Assembly: GCA_023389745.1 (NCBI GenBank)
Contig: JAEWED010000236.1
Coordinates: 1-20,467, forward strand
Length of the DNA: 20,467 bases
Direction: 5' to 3'
Source: Actinomycetes bacterium
GTDB lineage: Bacteria > Actinomycetota > Acidimicrobiia > Acidimicrobiales > Microtrichaceae
Part shown: piece by piece, positions 12,085 through 20,467 of the stretch
How positions within the stretch are numbered: the first letter of the stretch is position 1
Layout of the letters: each line of letters opens with the position of its first letter
Made by a program: the position numbers and the translations under genes
The notes under the pieces: generated by a model
The model's input: only the letters and a program-made list of their open reading frames with translations
What the model was told of the DNA's origin: nothing
Databases searched by the model: none

Positions 12085-13965
12085 ATGTCGACGTCACGTC
12101 GGTCGGTGCTGGCTGCGGGCGCGGGAGGAACGCTGGCAGCGATGCTGGGCGCCGTCGCGGCTCCCGCGTCGGCAGGGGCAGCAGAAGGTGACCCTGCGAA
12201 GCGGCCGAACATCGTGTGGTTCATCGCCGATGACCCGTCGCCGTACCTCGGCGCGTACGGCGATTCCGCAGCGATGACACCGACGATCGACGCGCTCGCG
12301 GACGAGGGCATCGTGTTCGACGCCGCGTACTGCGCGGCGCCGGTGTGTGCACCGTCGAGGTTCGCGCTGCTGACCGGCGTCTATCCGACCTCGGCCGGAC
12401 CGGCACAGCACATGCGGGCCAGCGCCGAGCTGCCGGCGGACATCGTGGGCTTCCCCGAGTACCTGCGCCGCGCCGGCTACTACACCTCGAACAACTCCAA
12501 GACCGACTACAACGCCGAGGTCGACCTGGCTGCGACGTGGGACGACTCCAGTCCGACGGCGCATTGGCGCAACCGGCCCGGCGGCGCACCGTTCTTCGCG
12601 CAGTTCACGTCGATGACGACCCACGAGTCCCAGCTGTTCGGCGCGCCCGACGGCCCGACGTCGCCCGACGACGTGACGGTTCCCGAGTACCTGCCCGACA
12701 CCGCGACGGTGCGACGCGACCTCGCGCACTACCACGATCGGATCGCGCAGATGGACACCGAGCTCGCGGCGCTGCTCACGCAGCTCGACGAGGACGGCCT
12801 GGCCGACGACACGATCGTGTTCTTCCTCTCCGACAACGGCGGCGCCCTGCCGTTCAGCAAGCGCTACGCGACCGAGTCGGGTCTGCGCATCCCGTTGATC
12901 GTCAAGGTGCCGCCTGCCTGGGAGCACCTGGCGCCTGAGGACCCCGGCACCCGGGTCGGCGCGCCGGTGCACGGGGTCGACCTGCCGCTGACCGCGCTCA
13001 CGATCGCGGACGTCGACGCACCGACGCACATGAAGGGCTGGCCCTTCCTCGGCGAGGACGTCGAGTGGCGTCAGTACACGTGGGGCCATCGGGACCGCAT
13101 GGACGAGCGCTACGACATGCAGCGCACCGCCCGCGACGAGCGCTACCTCTACGTCCGGAACTACATGCCGCACCGGCCCTACGGCCAGCACAACCACTTC
13201 ATGTGGCAGCTCGCCTCGTACCAGGAATGGGAGCAGCTCCACCTCGACGGCGAGCTCGACGAGCAGCACGAGCGGTTCTGGGCCGAGAAGCCCTCCGAGG
13301 AGCTCTACGACCTGGACCGCGACCCCGACGCGGTCGAGAACCTCATCGACAGCGATCGCGAGCAGCTGGTGAAGGTGCGTCGTTGCATGCGACGAGCACT
13401 GGACCGCCACATGCTGCGCACGAACGACAACGGGTTCATCCCCGAGGGGCACCCGCTCGAGGGGTACGAGCCGAGCCGGGCCAGCGGGGCCTATCCGCTG
13501 CGCGAGGTGATCGAGGTCGCAGGTCTGGCGATCGAACGCGACCCGGACCACCTCGACCGCCTGCAGGACGCGATCGGTCACGACCACGACGTCATCCGCT
13601 TCTGGGCGGCCCAGGGCCTGCTCATGCTCGGCGACGGAGCCGAGCCGGCGATCCCGACGCTCGAGCAGTCACTCGAGCAGGACTCGTCGGTACATGTGAG
13701 GATCCCCGTCGCCGAGGCGTTGGCGCGCCTCGGCCGACCCGACGGGCCGGTGCCGTTCCTCGCCGAAACGGTCGACACCCACCCGGATGACCGGATCAAG
13801 CTGCAGGCGCTGAACGCGTTGACGTGGGTCGGCGACGCCGCGTCGACACAGCTCGACGTCATCGATCGGGCCGCCACGTCCGACGACGAGTACGTCGCCA
13901 ACGCCGCCCGCTACCTGGGCAGCGTGCTGAGGGGCACCTACTCCCCGACCTCCGGGGCTGCCTAG
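12085..13965 (+). CDS. Tat-exported sulfatase, heparan-N-sulfatase-like, with C-terminal HEAT repeats
   Basis: This 626-aa secreted sulfatase starts with a Tat signal (T-S-R-R-S-V-L-A-A-G, then a hydrophobic stretch and A-S-A-G-A). Asp49-Asp50 in F-I-A-D-D-P are metal ligands. Cys88 in C-A-P-S-R is the residue converted to formylglycine, and S-D250-N251-G-G supplies further metal ligands. The N-S-K-T-D-Y-N and T-H-E-S-Q motifs fit the sulfamidase (N-sulfoglucosamine sulfohydrolase) branch. Residues about 490-620 form HEAT-type helical repeats. Probable role: release of sulfate from sulfated polysaccharide outside the cell membrane. Maturation needs a formylglycine-generating enzyme, not encoded here. 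The ATG at 12085 is chosen for GGGAGGGGG just upstream and for the Tat motif; an in-frame start at 11956 would add 43 residues. The stop overlaps that of the DUF2254 gene. Confidence 0.93.
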   Translation: MSTSRRSVLAAGAGGTLAAMLGAVAAPASAGAAEGDPAKRPNIVWFIADDPSPYLGAYGDSAAMTPTIDALADEGIVFDAAYCAAPVCAPSRFALLTGVYPTSAGPAQHMRASAELPADIVGFPEYLRRAGYYTSNNSKTDYNAEVDLAATWDDSSPTAHWRNRPGGAPFFAQFTSMTTHESQLFGAPDGPTSPDDVTVPEYLPDTATVRRDLAHYHDRIAQMDTELAALLTQLDEDGLADDTIVFFLSDNGGALPFSKRYATESGLRIPLIVKVPPAWEHLAPEDPGTRVGAPVHGVDLPLTALTIADVDAPTHMKGWPFLGEDVEWRQYTWGHRDRMDERYDMQRTARDERYLYVRNYMPHRPYGQHNHFMWQLASYQEWEQLHLDGELDEQHERFWAEKPSEELYDLDRDPDAVENLIDSDREQLVKVRRCMRRALDRHMLRTNDNGFIPEGHPLEGYEPSRASGAYPLREVIEVAGLAIERDPDHLDRLQDAIGHDHDVIRFWAAQGLLMLGDGAEPAIPTLEQSLEQDSSVHVRIPVAEALARLGRPDGPVPFLAETVDTHPDDRIKLQALNALTWVGDAASTQLDVIDRAATSDDEYVANAARYLGSVLRGTYSPTSGAA

Positions 13966-15245
13966 ATCCGGGATCGGCTCGCGGTGTCGCCCCCGTCGGC
14001 GCCCACGCCGATGCCGAGCGGGTCCGGGCGCAGGTCGAACGCGAGCTCCTCGCTGGGTTCGACCGAGCCCTCGGCGCCGGCACGCAACAGCGTGAGCTGA
14101 CGTTCGAGCACGCCGCGCCGGTCGCTCGGCGCGATCTCGATCAGGTCCCGCAGCGCGGCCACGAGACGCCGCGACACCTGCGGTGACGCAGCGCCGGCGA
14201 GGCGGATCTCCTCGAACGCGAGCACCACGTAGTCGTCCCACTGCATCACGGGTACCCGCAGACGCACGACGCCGTGGTCGTCACGATGGGTGCCGTCGGG
14301 GAACGACCGGCCGGCGAGTTGCCGCAGGCAGTCGTGCAGACGGTCGATCGCCTGCACCGACGTCGTCGGATCCTGGAACGGCGACTCCGAGATGGATCGT
14401 TCTGCGATGTCGACGAGCATCCTGAACCCGTACGCCGCGTCGTGTTCCAGGGTGCGCTCCAGGCCGAGCACGACCTCGTCGGTGACGGTCCGGTCGTCGA
14501 GGCGGTCGCGTGTCCCGTGCACCACGAACAGGGCGGAGCCGGCCGGCACGAACTGGCCGAGCGCAGGGACGAGCTCCAGGCAGCAGTCCGCATCGGCCGC
14601 TGCCTGCACGAGGCGCTCGTGACGGACCTCGCACACCACCCCCGAGATCGGGGCGGCCACCACACGTGGGTCGCGCGCTTCGTCGCTGGAGTCGCCCTCG
14701 GGGTACTGCGCGTCGAGAAGGTCCCGGGTCGTCGAGCCGACCATCTCGATCAGCGCCGAGACGCGCAGCGACTGACCGATGTGGTGCACGTAGAGCACGA
14801 GCACCACGATGCTGGCCAGCACCAAGGCGTACGACACGACGATCGCGAGCCCCGGCACCGTCTGCGGGTCGTCGGCGTGCACCTCACGCAACGAGAGCAT
14901 GGCGTGGGCGAACGTGGCGATGAACAGTCCGATCGCGATCTGGCTCGGCTTGTCGCGCAGGATCGTCTGGACGATCCGTGGCGAGAACTGGCCCATCGCC
15001 AACTGCACCACGACCATCGTGATCGTCAGCACCAGCGCCGCGAGCGAGACCATCGACGCCGCGATCGTCGACAGGACCGCCACCGCGGCGTCGGGACCGC
15101 CGGTCATCCACTCGGGGATCAGCTGGTAGTCGAAGGCACGGTCCACGGCGATCGTGACGAAGGACAACACCAGCCCCGCCATGACACACACGACCGGGAT
15201 GAACCACAGGCTTCGTCGCACGTTCCTGGCGGACAGTCGGTCCAT
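13962..15245 (-). CDS. DUF2254 family membrane protein
   Basis: This 427-aa protein has the layout of the DUF2254 family: four membrane segments in the first 160 residues, then a soluble domain. The first segment is L-W-F-I-P-V-V-C-V-M-A-G. The second includes S-T-I-A-A-S-M-V-S-L-A-A-L-V and leads into the family motif V-V-V-Q-L-A-M-G-Q-F-S-P-R. A fourth segment ends V-L-Y-V-H-H-I-G-Q-S-L. The soluble part contains G-V-V-C-E-V and G-Q-F-V-P-A-G-S-A-L-F strands and conserved D-R-T-V-T-D-E-V-V-L-G-L-E-R-T. No biochemical function is established for the family. ATG 15245 is the likely start, though its ribosome binding site is weak; an in-frame start at 15320 would add 25 unlikely residues. Its TAG overlaps the sulfatase TAG in a CTAG. 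Confidence 0.9.
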   Translation of the reverse strand: MDRLSARNVRRSLWFIPVVCVMAGLVLSFVTIAVDRAFDYQLIPEWMTGGPDAAVAVLSTIAASMVSLAALVLTITMVVVQLAMGQFSPRIVQTILRDKPSQIAIGLFIATFAHAMLSLREVHADDPQTVPGLAIVVSYALVLASIVVLVLYVHHIGQSLRVSALIEMVGSTTRDLLDAQYPEGDSSDEARDPRVVAAPISGVVCEVRHERLVQAAADADCCLELVPALGQFVPAGSALFVVHGTRDRLDDRTVTDEVVLGLERTLEHDAAYGFRMLVDIAERSISESPFQDPTTSVQAIDRLHDCLRQLAGRSFPDGTHRDDHGVVRLRVPVMQWDDYVVLAFEEIRLAGAASPQVSRRLVAALRDLIEIAPSDRRGVLERQLTLLRAGAEGSVEPSEELAFDLRPDPLGIGVGADGGDTASRSRI

Positions 15246-15357
15246 GCCCCGCTGTACCCGCCGAAGCGGCGACTCAACACGGCACGCTGGCACGTCGCGC
15301 CGGCACTGCGCGCCATGCACTCGCCAGTGCGCACGGCGCAGCGACGAGGACCCCGAC

Positions 15358-15363
15358 TAGGTT
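15358..15363 (+). promoter_or_regulatory. -10 box (TAGGTT) for the lipoprotein gene
   Basis: TAGGTT lies 34 bases before the lipoprotein ATG. The leader carries a GGGGGGAGAGG ribosome binding site. The -35 region is unclear. Confidence 0.4.
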
Positions 15364-15397
15364 CTTGCGACTGGGACGATCTCGGGGGGAGAGGTCC

Positions 15398-15844
15398 ATG
15401 CGCAAGAAGCGGATGTTGGCTGCGGTGGTGCCGGTGATGGTGGCCGGGGTGCTCGCTGGTTGCGGTGTCCCGATCCCGGCGCTGAGCTCGCCGGTGGTCG
15501 GAACGTCGACGACCAGTCTCTGGACACTGGGAACCGCTCGAGAGAGCGCGTCGATCGCGCCGTGCACGGCGTCGGCGAGCACGATCGAGGTGACGACGAA
15601 CAGTCCGAACTCGGCGGTCTCGGTCACGATCGACCGCTTGGTCGAGGGCGGGACCGCGGACGCCGTGACGCAGACCATCCCGGCCGGGACAGGAACGGTC
15701 TCGGTCGCGGTACCCCAGGGTTGCCACAGCGTCTCGATGTGGGCCGAAGGCCGGTACTGCGACGACTCGTTCCCGATCGGTGGGTGGCACTGCGAGGTGG
15801 TGCTGCCACCGACCTATCGGTTCACCTTCACCGTCACCTTCTGA
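15398..15844 (+). CDS. Small secreted lipoprotein, hypothetical
   Basis: This 148-aa protein has a Sec lipoprotein signal: basic M-R-K-K-R, a hydrophobic core and the lipobox L19-A-G-C22, where Cys22 would be lipid-modified and anchored to the outer face of the membrane. The mature part is Thr/Ser-rich and strand-forming, with T-S-A-S-T-I-E-V-T-T-N-S and a F-T-F-T-V-T-F end, suggesting a small beta-sandwich domain. Four later Cys residues (positions 56, 109, 121 and 132 approximately) could form disulfides. I recognise no family. The ATG at 15398 is preferred over an upstream in-frame start at 15365 because of the strong ribosome binding site and the signal. It is divergent from the DUF2254 gene and 132 bases before the multicopper oxidase gene. 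Confidence 0.75.
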   Translation: MRKKRMLAAVVPVMVAGVLAGCGVPIPALSSPVVGTSTTSLWTLGTARESASIAPCTASASTIEVTTNSPNSAVSVTIDRLVEGGTADAVTQTIPAGTGTVSVAVPQGCHSVSMWAEGRYCDDSFPIGGWHCEVVLPPTYRFTFTVTF

Positions 15845-15976
15845 CGCATTCGGTCACGGCCTCGATCGTCCGGGCTTGCCCAGGGCCGAGCACCTGACGA
15901 ATCCTTGCTGCGCCGCTCCTGGGCCGCGTGTCCCGGGCGACGGCAGTCGGCGGGGAGCGGAGCGGGGGAACGGACG

Positions 15977-17713
15977 ATGGCGACACGACGTCAGGTGCTA
16001 CGCGCCGGACTCCAGGGCGCGGCCGCGCTCGGTACTGCCCGTCTGCTCACGGGTTGTTCGCCGATCTTCACCTCGCCGGGCCTCGAACCGTTCGCCGACC
16101 CCCTCGTCGTGCCCACACCGCAGGCACCGGGCGCAGCGCTGACGGCCGCCTCGGGCAGCCACCGCTTCCACTCGTCGCTGCCGGCCAACCCGACGATCGG
16201 CCTCGGTGGCGAAGCCTTCGGCGGTCCCTGGTGGGACTCCCCCGCCGGCCAGCCGGTGCACACGACCCTCGAGAACCGGCTGGGGCGTCACCCCCTCGCC
16301 GAGCACGTCGACACCACGGTGCACGGCACCGTCGCCAGCGACCGGGACCGCCCCCGACTGTCGCTGCACCTGCACGGCGGTGTGATCCCGGCGTCCCAGG
16401 ACGGACACCCGCTCGACACGGTCGCGCCCGGCGCCGACCAGACCTACGACTGGCCCAACCACCAGGAGGCAGCGACCCTCTGGTTCCACGACCACGCGCT
16501 CGGCATCACCCGCCTGAACGTCCACGCCGGGATCTTCGGCCTCTACACCGTGCGCGACGAGGTCGACACCGGCGCGGCCACCAACCCGCTGGGTCTCCCC
16601 TCGGGCGAGTTCGAGATCCCCCTGGTGCTCCAGGACCGTGGCTTCGATGCGGACGGCCGGTCACGGTTCCGGGCGTTCAGCTTCGTGCCCGAGGGCAGCT
16701 GGGAAGGCGGGATGATCGGCGACACGATCGCCGTCAACGGCACGGTGTGGCCGCGCCTCGACGTCGCCCGCGGCCGCTACCGGTTCCGGATCCTCAACGC
16801 GTCGAACCTCACGACCTACCACCTGACCCTCGGTGACGCCCGCCCGTTCGTCGTGATCGGCAACGACCACGGGCTGCTCGACGCACCGGTGCCCACCCCG
16901 GACCTGCGGATCAGCCCGGGTGAGCGCATCGACGTGATCGTCGACTTCTCCGACGCCGAGCCGGGCACGCGCATCGTGCTGCGCAACGACCACCCCCAAC
17001 CGCTCCAGGCCGAGATCTTCGGCACCACCGTGATCCCCCACGTGATGGCCTTCGACGTCGGCACCGCGAGGGGCCACGTCGGCCCGATCGCGGAACGGCT
17101 CCGCATCGGTCCGACCGCTCCCCTGCCCTCACTGGCCGAGATGGCGGCGCGACGCAGCTCGGTGCGCAACGTCACGCTCTCGCAGATCGGCACCGACCGG
17201 AACCCTCCGGCGTGGATGACCCTGGACAACGTCGGCTTCGACGTCGAGGCGCAACCCGCTCGCCAGGGCACCGTCGAGCAGTGGAACTTCATCAACACGA
17301 CGCTCGACGACCACCCGATGCACATCCACCTGGCCCGGTTCCGGGTGCTCGAGCGGGTGCCGATCAACCCGCTGCTCTACCAGCTCGTCGAGCAGCGACC
17401 CGACCCGCACACCGAGTGGCACCCGTCCGCCGATGCCTACGCGACGGGCCGACCCACACCGCCCGACGTCTGGGAGCGCGGCTGGAAGGACACGGTGATC
17501 GCGCCGGGCAACTCCATCACCCGGGTGTTGGTCGAGTGGCCCTCGGCGGAGCACCTCGGTTTCGACCCCGACGAGCCGTACCGGGTGACGGTGCCCGATC
17601 CGGCGCCTGCCTGGTGCCCGATCGGCGGCGAGGTCCAGGGCTACGTCTTCCACTGCCACGTGCTCGACCACGAGGACAACGAGATGATGCGCCCGATCCG
17701 CGTGATCGCCTGA
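15977..17713 (+). CDS. Tat-exported multicopper oxidase, bilirubin-oxidase/CotA-like
   Basis: This 578-aa protein has a Tat signal (T-R-R-Q-V-L-R-A-G) combined with a lipobox (L-L-T-G-C), so it is probably a lipid-anchored extracytoplasmic enzyme. All four copper motifs are present: H131-L-H133-G-G, W-F-H171-D-H173, H446-P-M-H449-I-H451 and H559-C560-H561-x3-H565-x4-M570. Cys560 is the type-1 copper ligand and Met570 the axial ligand, so the enzyme can carry the full T1/T2/T3 set and couple substrate oxidation to reduction of O2 to water. The three-cupredoxin length and the H-E-D-N-E-M-M end fit the bilirubin oxidase/CotA/laccase-like group. The substrate (phenols, bilirubin-like compounds, Cu(I) or Mn(II)) is unknown. 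The ATG at 15977 is chosen for the GGGGGAA site and Tat signal. It converges on the Maf gene. Confidence 0.95.
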   Translation: MATRRQVLRAGLQGAAALGTARLLTGCSPIFTSPGLEPFADPLVVPTPQAPGAALTAASGSHRFHSSLPANPTIGLGGEAFGGPWWDSPAGQPVHTTLENRLGRHPLAEHVDTTVHGTVASDRDRPRLSLHLHGGVIPASQDGHPLDTVAPGADQTYDWPNHQEAATLWFHDHALGITRLNVHAGIFGLYTVRDEVDTGAATNPLGLPSGEFEIPLVLQDRGFDADGRSRFRAFSFVPEGSWEGGMIGDTIAVNGTVWPRLDVARGRYRFRILNASNLTTYHLTLGDARPFVVIGNDHGLLDAPVPTPDLRISPGERIDVIVDFSDAEPGTRIVLRNDHPQPLQAEIFGTTVIPHVMAFDVGTARGHVGPIAERLRIGPTAPLPSLAEMAARRSSVRNVTLSQIGTDRNPPAWMTLDNVGFDVEAQPARQGTVEQWNFINTTLDDHPMHIHLARFRVLERVPINPLLYQLVEQRPDPHTEWHPSADAYATGRPTPPDVWERGWKDTVIAPGNSITRVLVEWPSAEHLGFDPDEPYRVTVPDPAPAWCPIGGEVQGYVFHCHVLDHEDNEMMRPIRVIA

Positions 17714-17747
17714 CCCGCGCACTCCAGGAGCACGGCCGGCAGCACCG

Positions 17748-18461
17748 TCAATCGAGCAGGGCCACCATCATGCGACCGACGAGCGGCAGGGGCAGTCCGA
17801 GCACGCCGCTGGGGTGCTCGCCGTCGACCGCGGTGATGAACGGCTCGAGCGGCGCCATCAGGGGCTGGTCCTCGAGGCGGTAGCAGCCCGAGGAGTCGTA
17901 CGGCTCGAAGCGTCGCAGGTAGTCGCGGATCTCGCCCTCGGTCAGGGGCCGCATGGTCACGACCTGCTCGTCGGTCCCCTCGATCGACTCGCCGGTGTCG
18001 GTGCGCACCAGCACGAGGGAGTTCACGAGCCGGTGCGTGGTGCCCGACATCGCCAGGAGCTGCTCGGTCGCGGCGTCCTCGTCGGGCTGCTTGGTCAGCT
18101 GCACCTCTCGCCCGTCGATGGACACGACCCCGACCTGGTCCCCCGCGAGCACCAGCGAGTCCGGGTGTCGAGGCGCCACAGCGTCGGCCTTCGCCCTGGC
18201 CAGCACGGCGGCGAACTCCGCCACGTCGAGCTCGTCGAAGAGGTGGTCGAGCGCTCGCTCGTCGACGTCCGGCGGGTCGATCGACACCGACAGCCCCTCG
18301 TCGGGACCGACCCCGGCGTCGGCGAGCATCGACGCCCGGTAGCGGGACCCGGACGCCAACACGAGCGGCAGGCCGACGTCACGCAGCAGCCCCAGGGGCA
18401 GCGGCCGATCCGACGGGTCACCGGCGGGCGGGGCGAGGGGGTCGTGGCTCACGTCTGCCAT
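17748..18461 (-). CDS. Maf/YceF-family nucleotide pyrophosphatase
   Basis: This 237-aa protein is a Maf-like house-cleaning nucleotide pyrophosphatase, which hydrolyses non-canonical or modified NTPs to NMP and pyrophosphate. The N-terminal phosphate-binding motif appears as L-A-S37-G-S-R-Y-R42 (usually S-x-S-P-R-R). The catalytic Asp is in L-A-G-D-Q-V, the form seen in YceF (7-methyl-GTP) enzymes rather than the D-T-V of YhdE-type Maf. K-Q-P, T-G-E-S and Y-D-S-S-G-C-Y-R-L-E-D (usual G-x-Y-x-I-E-G) follow. About 30 residues precede the first motif, longer than usual; ATG 18461 has a GGTGGGGA site, so the extension is kept. It is divergent from the isochorismatase-like gene, with only 25 bases between the starts. 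Confidence 0.88.
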   Translation of the reverse strand: MADVSHDPLAPPAGDPSDRPLPLGLLRDVGLPLVLASGSRYRASMLADAGVGPDEGLSVSIDPPDVDERALDHLFDELDVAEFAAVLARAKADAVAPRHPDSLVLAGDQVGVVSIDGREVQLTKQPDEDAATEQLLAMSGTTHRLVNSLVLVRTDTGESIEGTDEQVVTMRPLTEGEIRDYLRRFEPYDSSGCYRLEDQPLMAPLEPFITAVDGEHPSGVLGLPLPLVGRMMVALLD

Positions 18462-18474
18462 TGTTCCCCACCGG

Positions 18475-18480
18475 TACCCT
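18475..18480 (+). promoter_or_regulatory. -10 box (TACCCT) for a leaderless isochorismatase-like transcript
   Basis: TACCCT is followed by six bases and the ATG at 18487. There is no ribosome binding site. The box lies within the 25-base gap to the divergent Maf gene, so the polymerase footprint covers the Maf start. Confidence 0.5.
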
Positions 18481-18486
18481 GACCCG

Positions 18487-19098
18487 ATGCCACGAGCCCT
18501 GCCACCCGCCGCCACGACTGCGGTCGTCACGATGGAGCTGCAGCGAGGGGTCGTCGGCGACCTCGGCAACATGGAGGCGCTGACCGCGGCGGCGACGGCT
18601 CGGGGCACGCTGCAGCGCTGCGGCGTGCTGGTCGACGCGGCTCGCGCGAACGGCGTCGCGGTCGTGCACGCACAGGTGGAGTGGCGAGCCGATCGGCGCG
18701 GCACACCGCTGAACACGCCGATGGTCTCGATGCTCGCGAAGAACCCTGCGCAGATGCTCGAGCACACCGATGCGGTCGCGCCGCTGCCCGAGCTCGGTGA
18801 CACCTCGGGGGATCTGGTGTCGGTGCGGCGACACGGCATGACCCCGTTCACCGGGACCGACCTGGACGCGTTGCTGCGATCGATCGGCGTCACCGCCGTC
18901 GTCGCCTGCGGGGTGTCGCTCAACGTCGGCGTGCTCGGCCTGTGCCTGGGCGCGGTCGATCTCGGCTACCAGGTCGTGGTGCCGACCGACGCCGTGGTCG
19001 GCGTGCCCGAGGCCTACGGCGACGACGTGCTCGCGCACAGCCTGGCGCCGCTGACGACGTTGACCACGGTCGACGACCTCGTCGCCGCCTGGGCCTGA
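18487..19098 (+). CDS. Isochorismatase-fold protein lacking the catalytic cysteine
   Basis: This 203-aa protein has the isochorismatase/cysteine hydrolase fold: T-A-V-V-T-M-E-L-Q at the first strand, V-H-A-Q-V in the second, H-G-M-T-P-F-T-G-T-D-L-D-A-L-L, and G-V-S-L-N-V-G-V followed by A-V-D-L-G-Y-Q-V-V-V-P-T-D-A-V. Compared with the usual triad, the Asp of V-I-D-M-Q is Glu17, the Lys is Arg115, and the nucleophilic Cys of G-V-x-T-x-x-C-V is Gly148. Cys141 is seven residues away and not in the nucleophile position. Amidase-type chemistry is therefore unlikely; true isochorismatases also lack the Cys but keep the Asp and Lys. The gene is probably transcribed as a leaderless mRNA. A strong hairpin follows the stop. 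Confidence 0.85.
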   Translation: MPRALPPAATTAVVTMELQRGVVGDLGNMEALTAAATARGTLQRCGVLVDAARANGVAVVHAQVEWRADRRGTPLNTPMVSMLAKNPAQMLEHTDAVAPLPELGDTSGDLVSVRRHGMTPFTGTDLDALLRSIGVTAVVACGVSLNVGVLGLCLGAVDLGYQVVVPTDAVVGVPEAYGDDVLAHSLAPLTTLTTVDDLVAAWA

Positions 19099-19113
19099 GC
19101 GAGCACGAACGCA

Positions 19114-19132
19114 GGCGCCGGAACCCGGCGCC
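19114..19132 (+). terminator. GC-rich terminator hairpin after the isochorismatase-like gene
   Basis: GGCGCCGG and CCGGCGCC form a perfect eight-base-pair stem with an AAC loop, 15 bases after the stop and before the ABC transporter leader. There is no U-tract. Confidence 0.6.
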
Positions 19133-19242
19133 GAATCCGAGGCACGCGGCGGCGCGTCGGTGACAAGATCGACGAGCGCCCCATCCCCCGGCCGTGCGTC
19201 GTGTCCTGTCGCGCCGGCCGACCCCACCAGGAGCTCCCAGCG

Positions 19243-20223
<981 letters not shown>

Positions 20224-20236
20224 ACGGAGCATCGAC

Positions 20237-20467
20237 ATGACGACCACCTACGACGGCTCCGGCTCCTTCGACGACTCCGCGCCCACCACGACGACGACCA
20301 CGCGGGCGCCGCGGCCCTCGCCGGCGTCCTCCGGCGCAGGGTTCTCGACCACGGCGGTCACGACCTCGCGGCGCACGGTGCTGCAGTTCTTCCGGACACC
20401 ACAGGTCCTGTTCCTGAGCAGCATCCAGGGTGCGCTGTTCCTGTTCATGTTCCGCTACGTCTTCGGC
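20237..20467 (+). CDS. ABC-2 type permease (DrrB-like), 3' partial
   Basis: Only the first 77 codons are present; the gene runs off the window. The product begins with a cytoplasmic Thr/Pro/Ser-rich tail (a run of six Thr near residues 18-23). It then reads R-R-T-V-L-Q-F-F-R-T-P-Q-V-L-F, the usual amphipathic start of DrrB-like permeases, and enters the first membrane helix (Q-G-A-L-F-L-F-M-F-R-Y-V-F-G). The ATG has a GGAG site about eight bases upstream. With the preceding ATPase it forms a two-gene exporter operon. The long Thr-rich tail is unusual, but similar disordered tails occur in actinobacterial permeases. Confidence 0.88.
   Translation, partial: MTTTYDGSGSFDDSAPTTTTTTRAPRPSPASSGAGFSTTAVTTSRRTVLQFFRTPQVLFLSSIQGALFLFMFRYVFG

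Noticed and set aside
12094..13587. Minus-strand open frame of 497 codons opposite the sulfatase
   Set aside because: It is antisense to a sulfatase with an intact active site and Tat signal, and shows no domain motifs.

Overview
The window is high-GC bacterial chromosome, densely coding on both strands. GC-rich third codon positions, Tat-type exported proteins, GTG/TTG starts, a DrrAB-type exporter and repeated TANNNT -10 boxes placed 6-7 nt before start codons (leaderless transcription) all point to an actinobacterium. The mix of an amidohydrolase with a SnoaL-like partner, a VOC protein, an Imm5-like protein and a heparan-N-sulfatase-type sulfatase resembles aquatic or marine Acidimicrobiia such as Ilumatobacter, but that placement is inference. 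I see no rRNA, tRNA, CRISPR array, insertion sequence or phage gene.

Layout. Bases 1-2163 (+) hold the end of a membrane-associated EcsC/DUF697-like protein and an aldehyde dehydrogenase. Bases 2189-5585 (-) hold an unrecognised 178-aa protein, an AlgH/YqgE protein, a metal-dependent amidohydrolase, a SnoaL/NTF2-like protein and a small single-pass membrane protein. A dyad operator overlaps the amidohydrolase promoter. Bases 5731-8223 (+) encode a cytoplasmic GH3 beta-glucosidase with a PA14 insert. Bases 8229-8854 (-) are a VapBC toxin-antitoxin pair, followed by a small membrane protein (+) whose reading frame appears to continue upstream across a probable single-G indel. Bases 9408-10666 (-) encode an Imm5-like immunity protein and a reduced cytochrome-b-like membrane protein. 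Bases 10788-11518 (+) hold an 11-codon leader ORF coupled to an alpha/beta hydrolase. A VOC protein (-) follows, then a Tat-exported sulfatase (+) that shares a CTAG stop overlap with a DUF2254 membrane protein (-). Next come a small lipoprotein and a Tat/lipobox multicopper oxidase (+), a Maf/YceF nucleotide pyrophosphatase (-), an isochorismatase-fold protein lacking its catalytic cysteine (+), and a DrrA-type ABC ATPase with the start of its permease, which runs off the right edge.

The genes do not form one large pathway. The clearest units are the SnoaL/membrane-protein pair beside the operator-controlled amidohydrolase (probably catabolic), vapBC, and the ABC exporter. I found no convincing multi-gene novel defence or biosynthetic system. 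The most interesting signals are the leaderless promoter pattern, the reduced cytochrome-b-like gene next to an immunity-family gene with no visible toxin, the cysteine-less isochorismatase fold, the 42-nt palindrome, the operator, the leader ORF and the putative frameshift.
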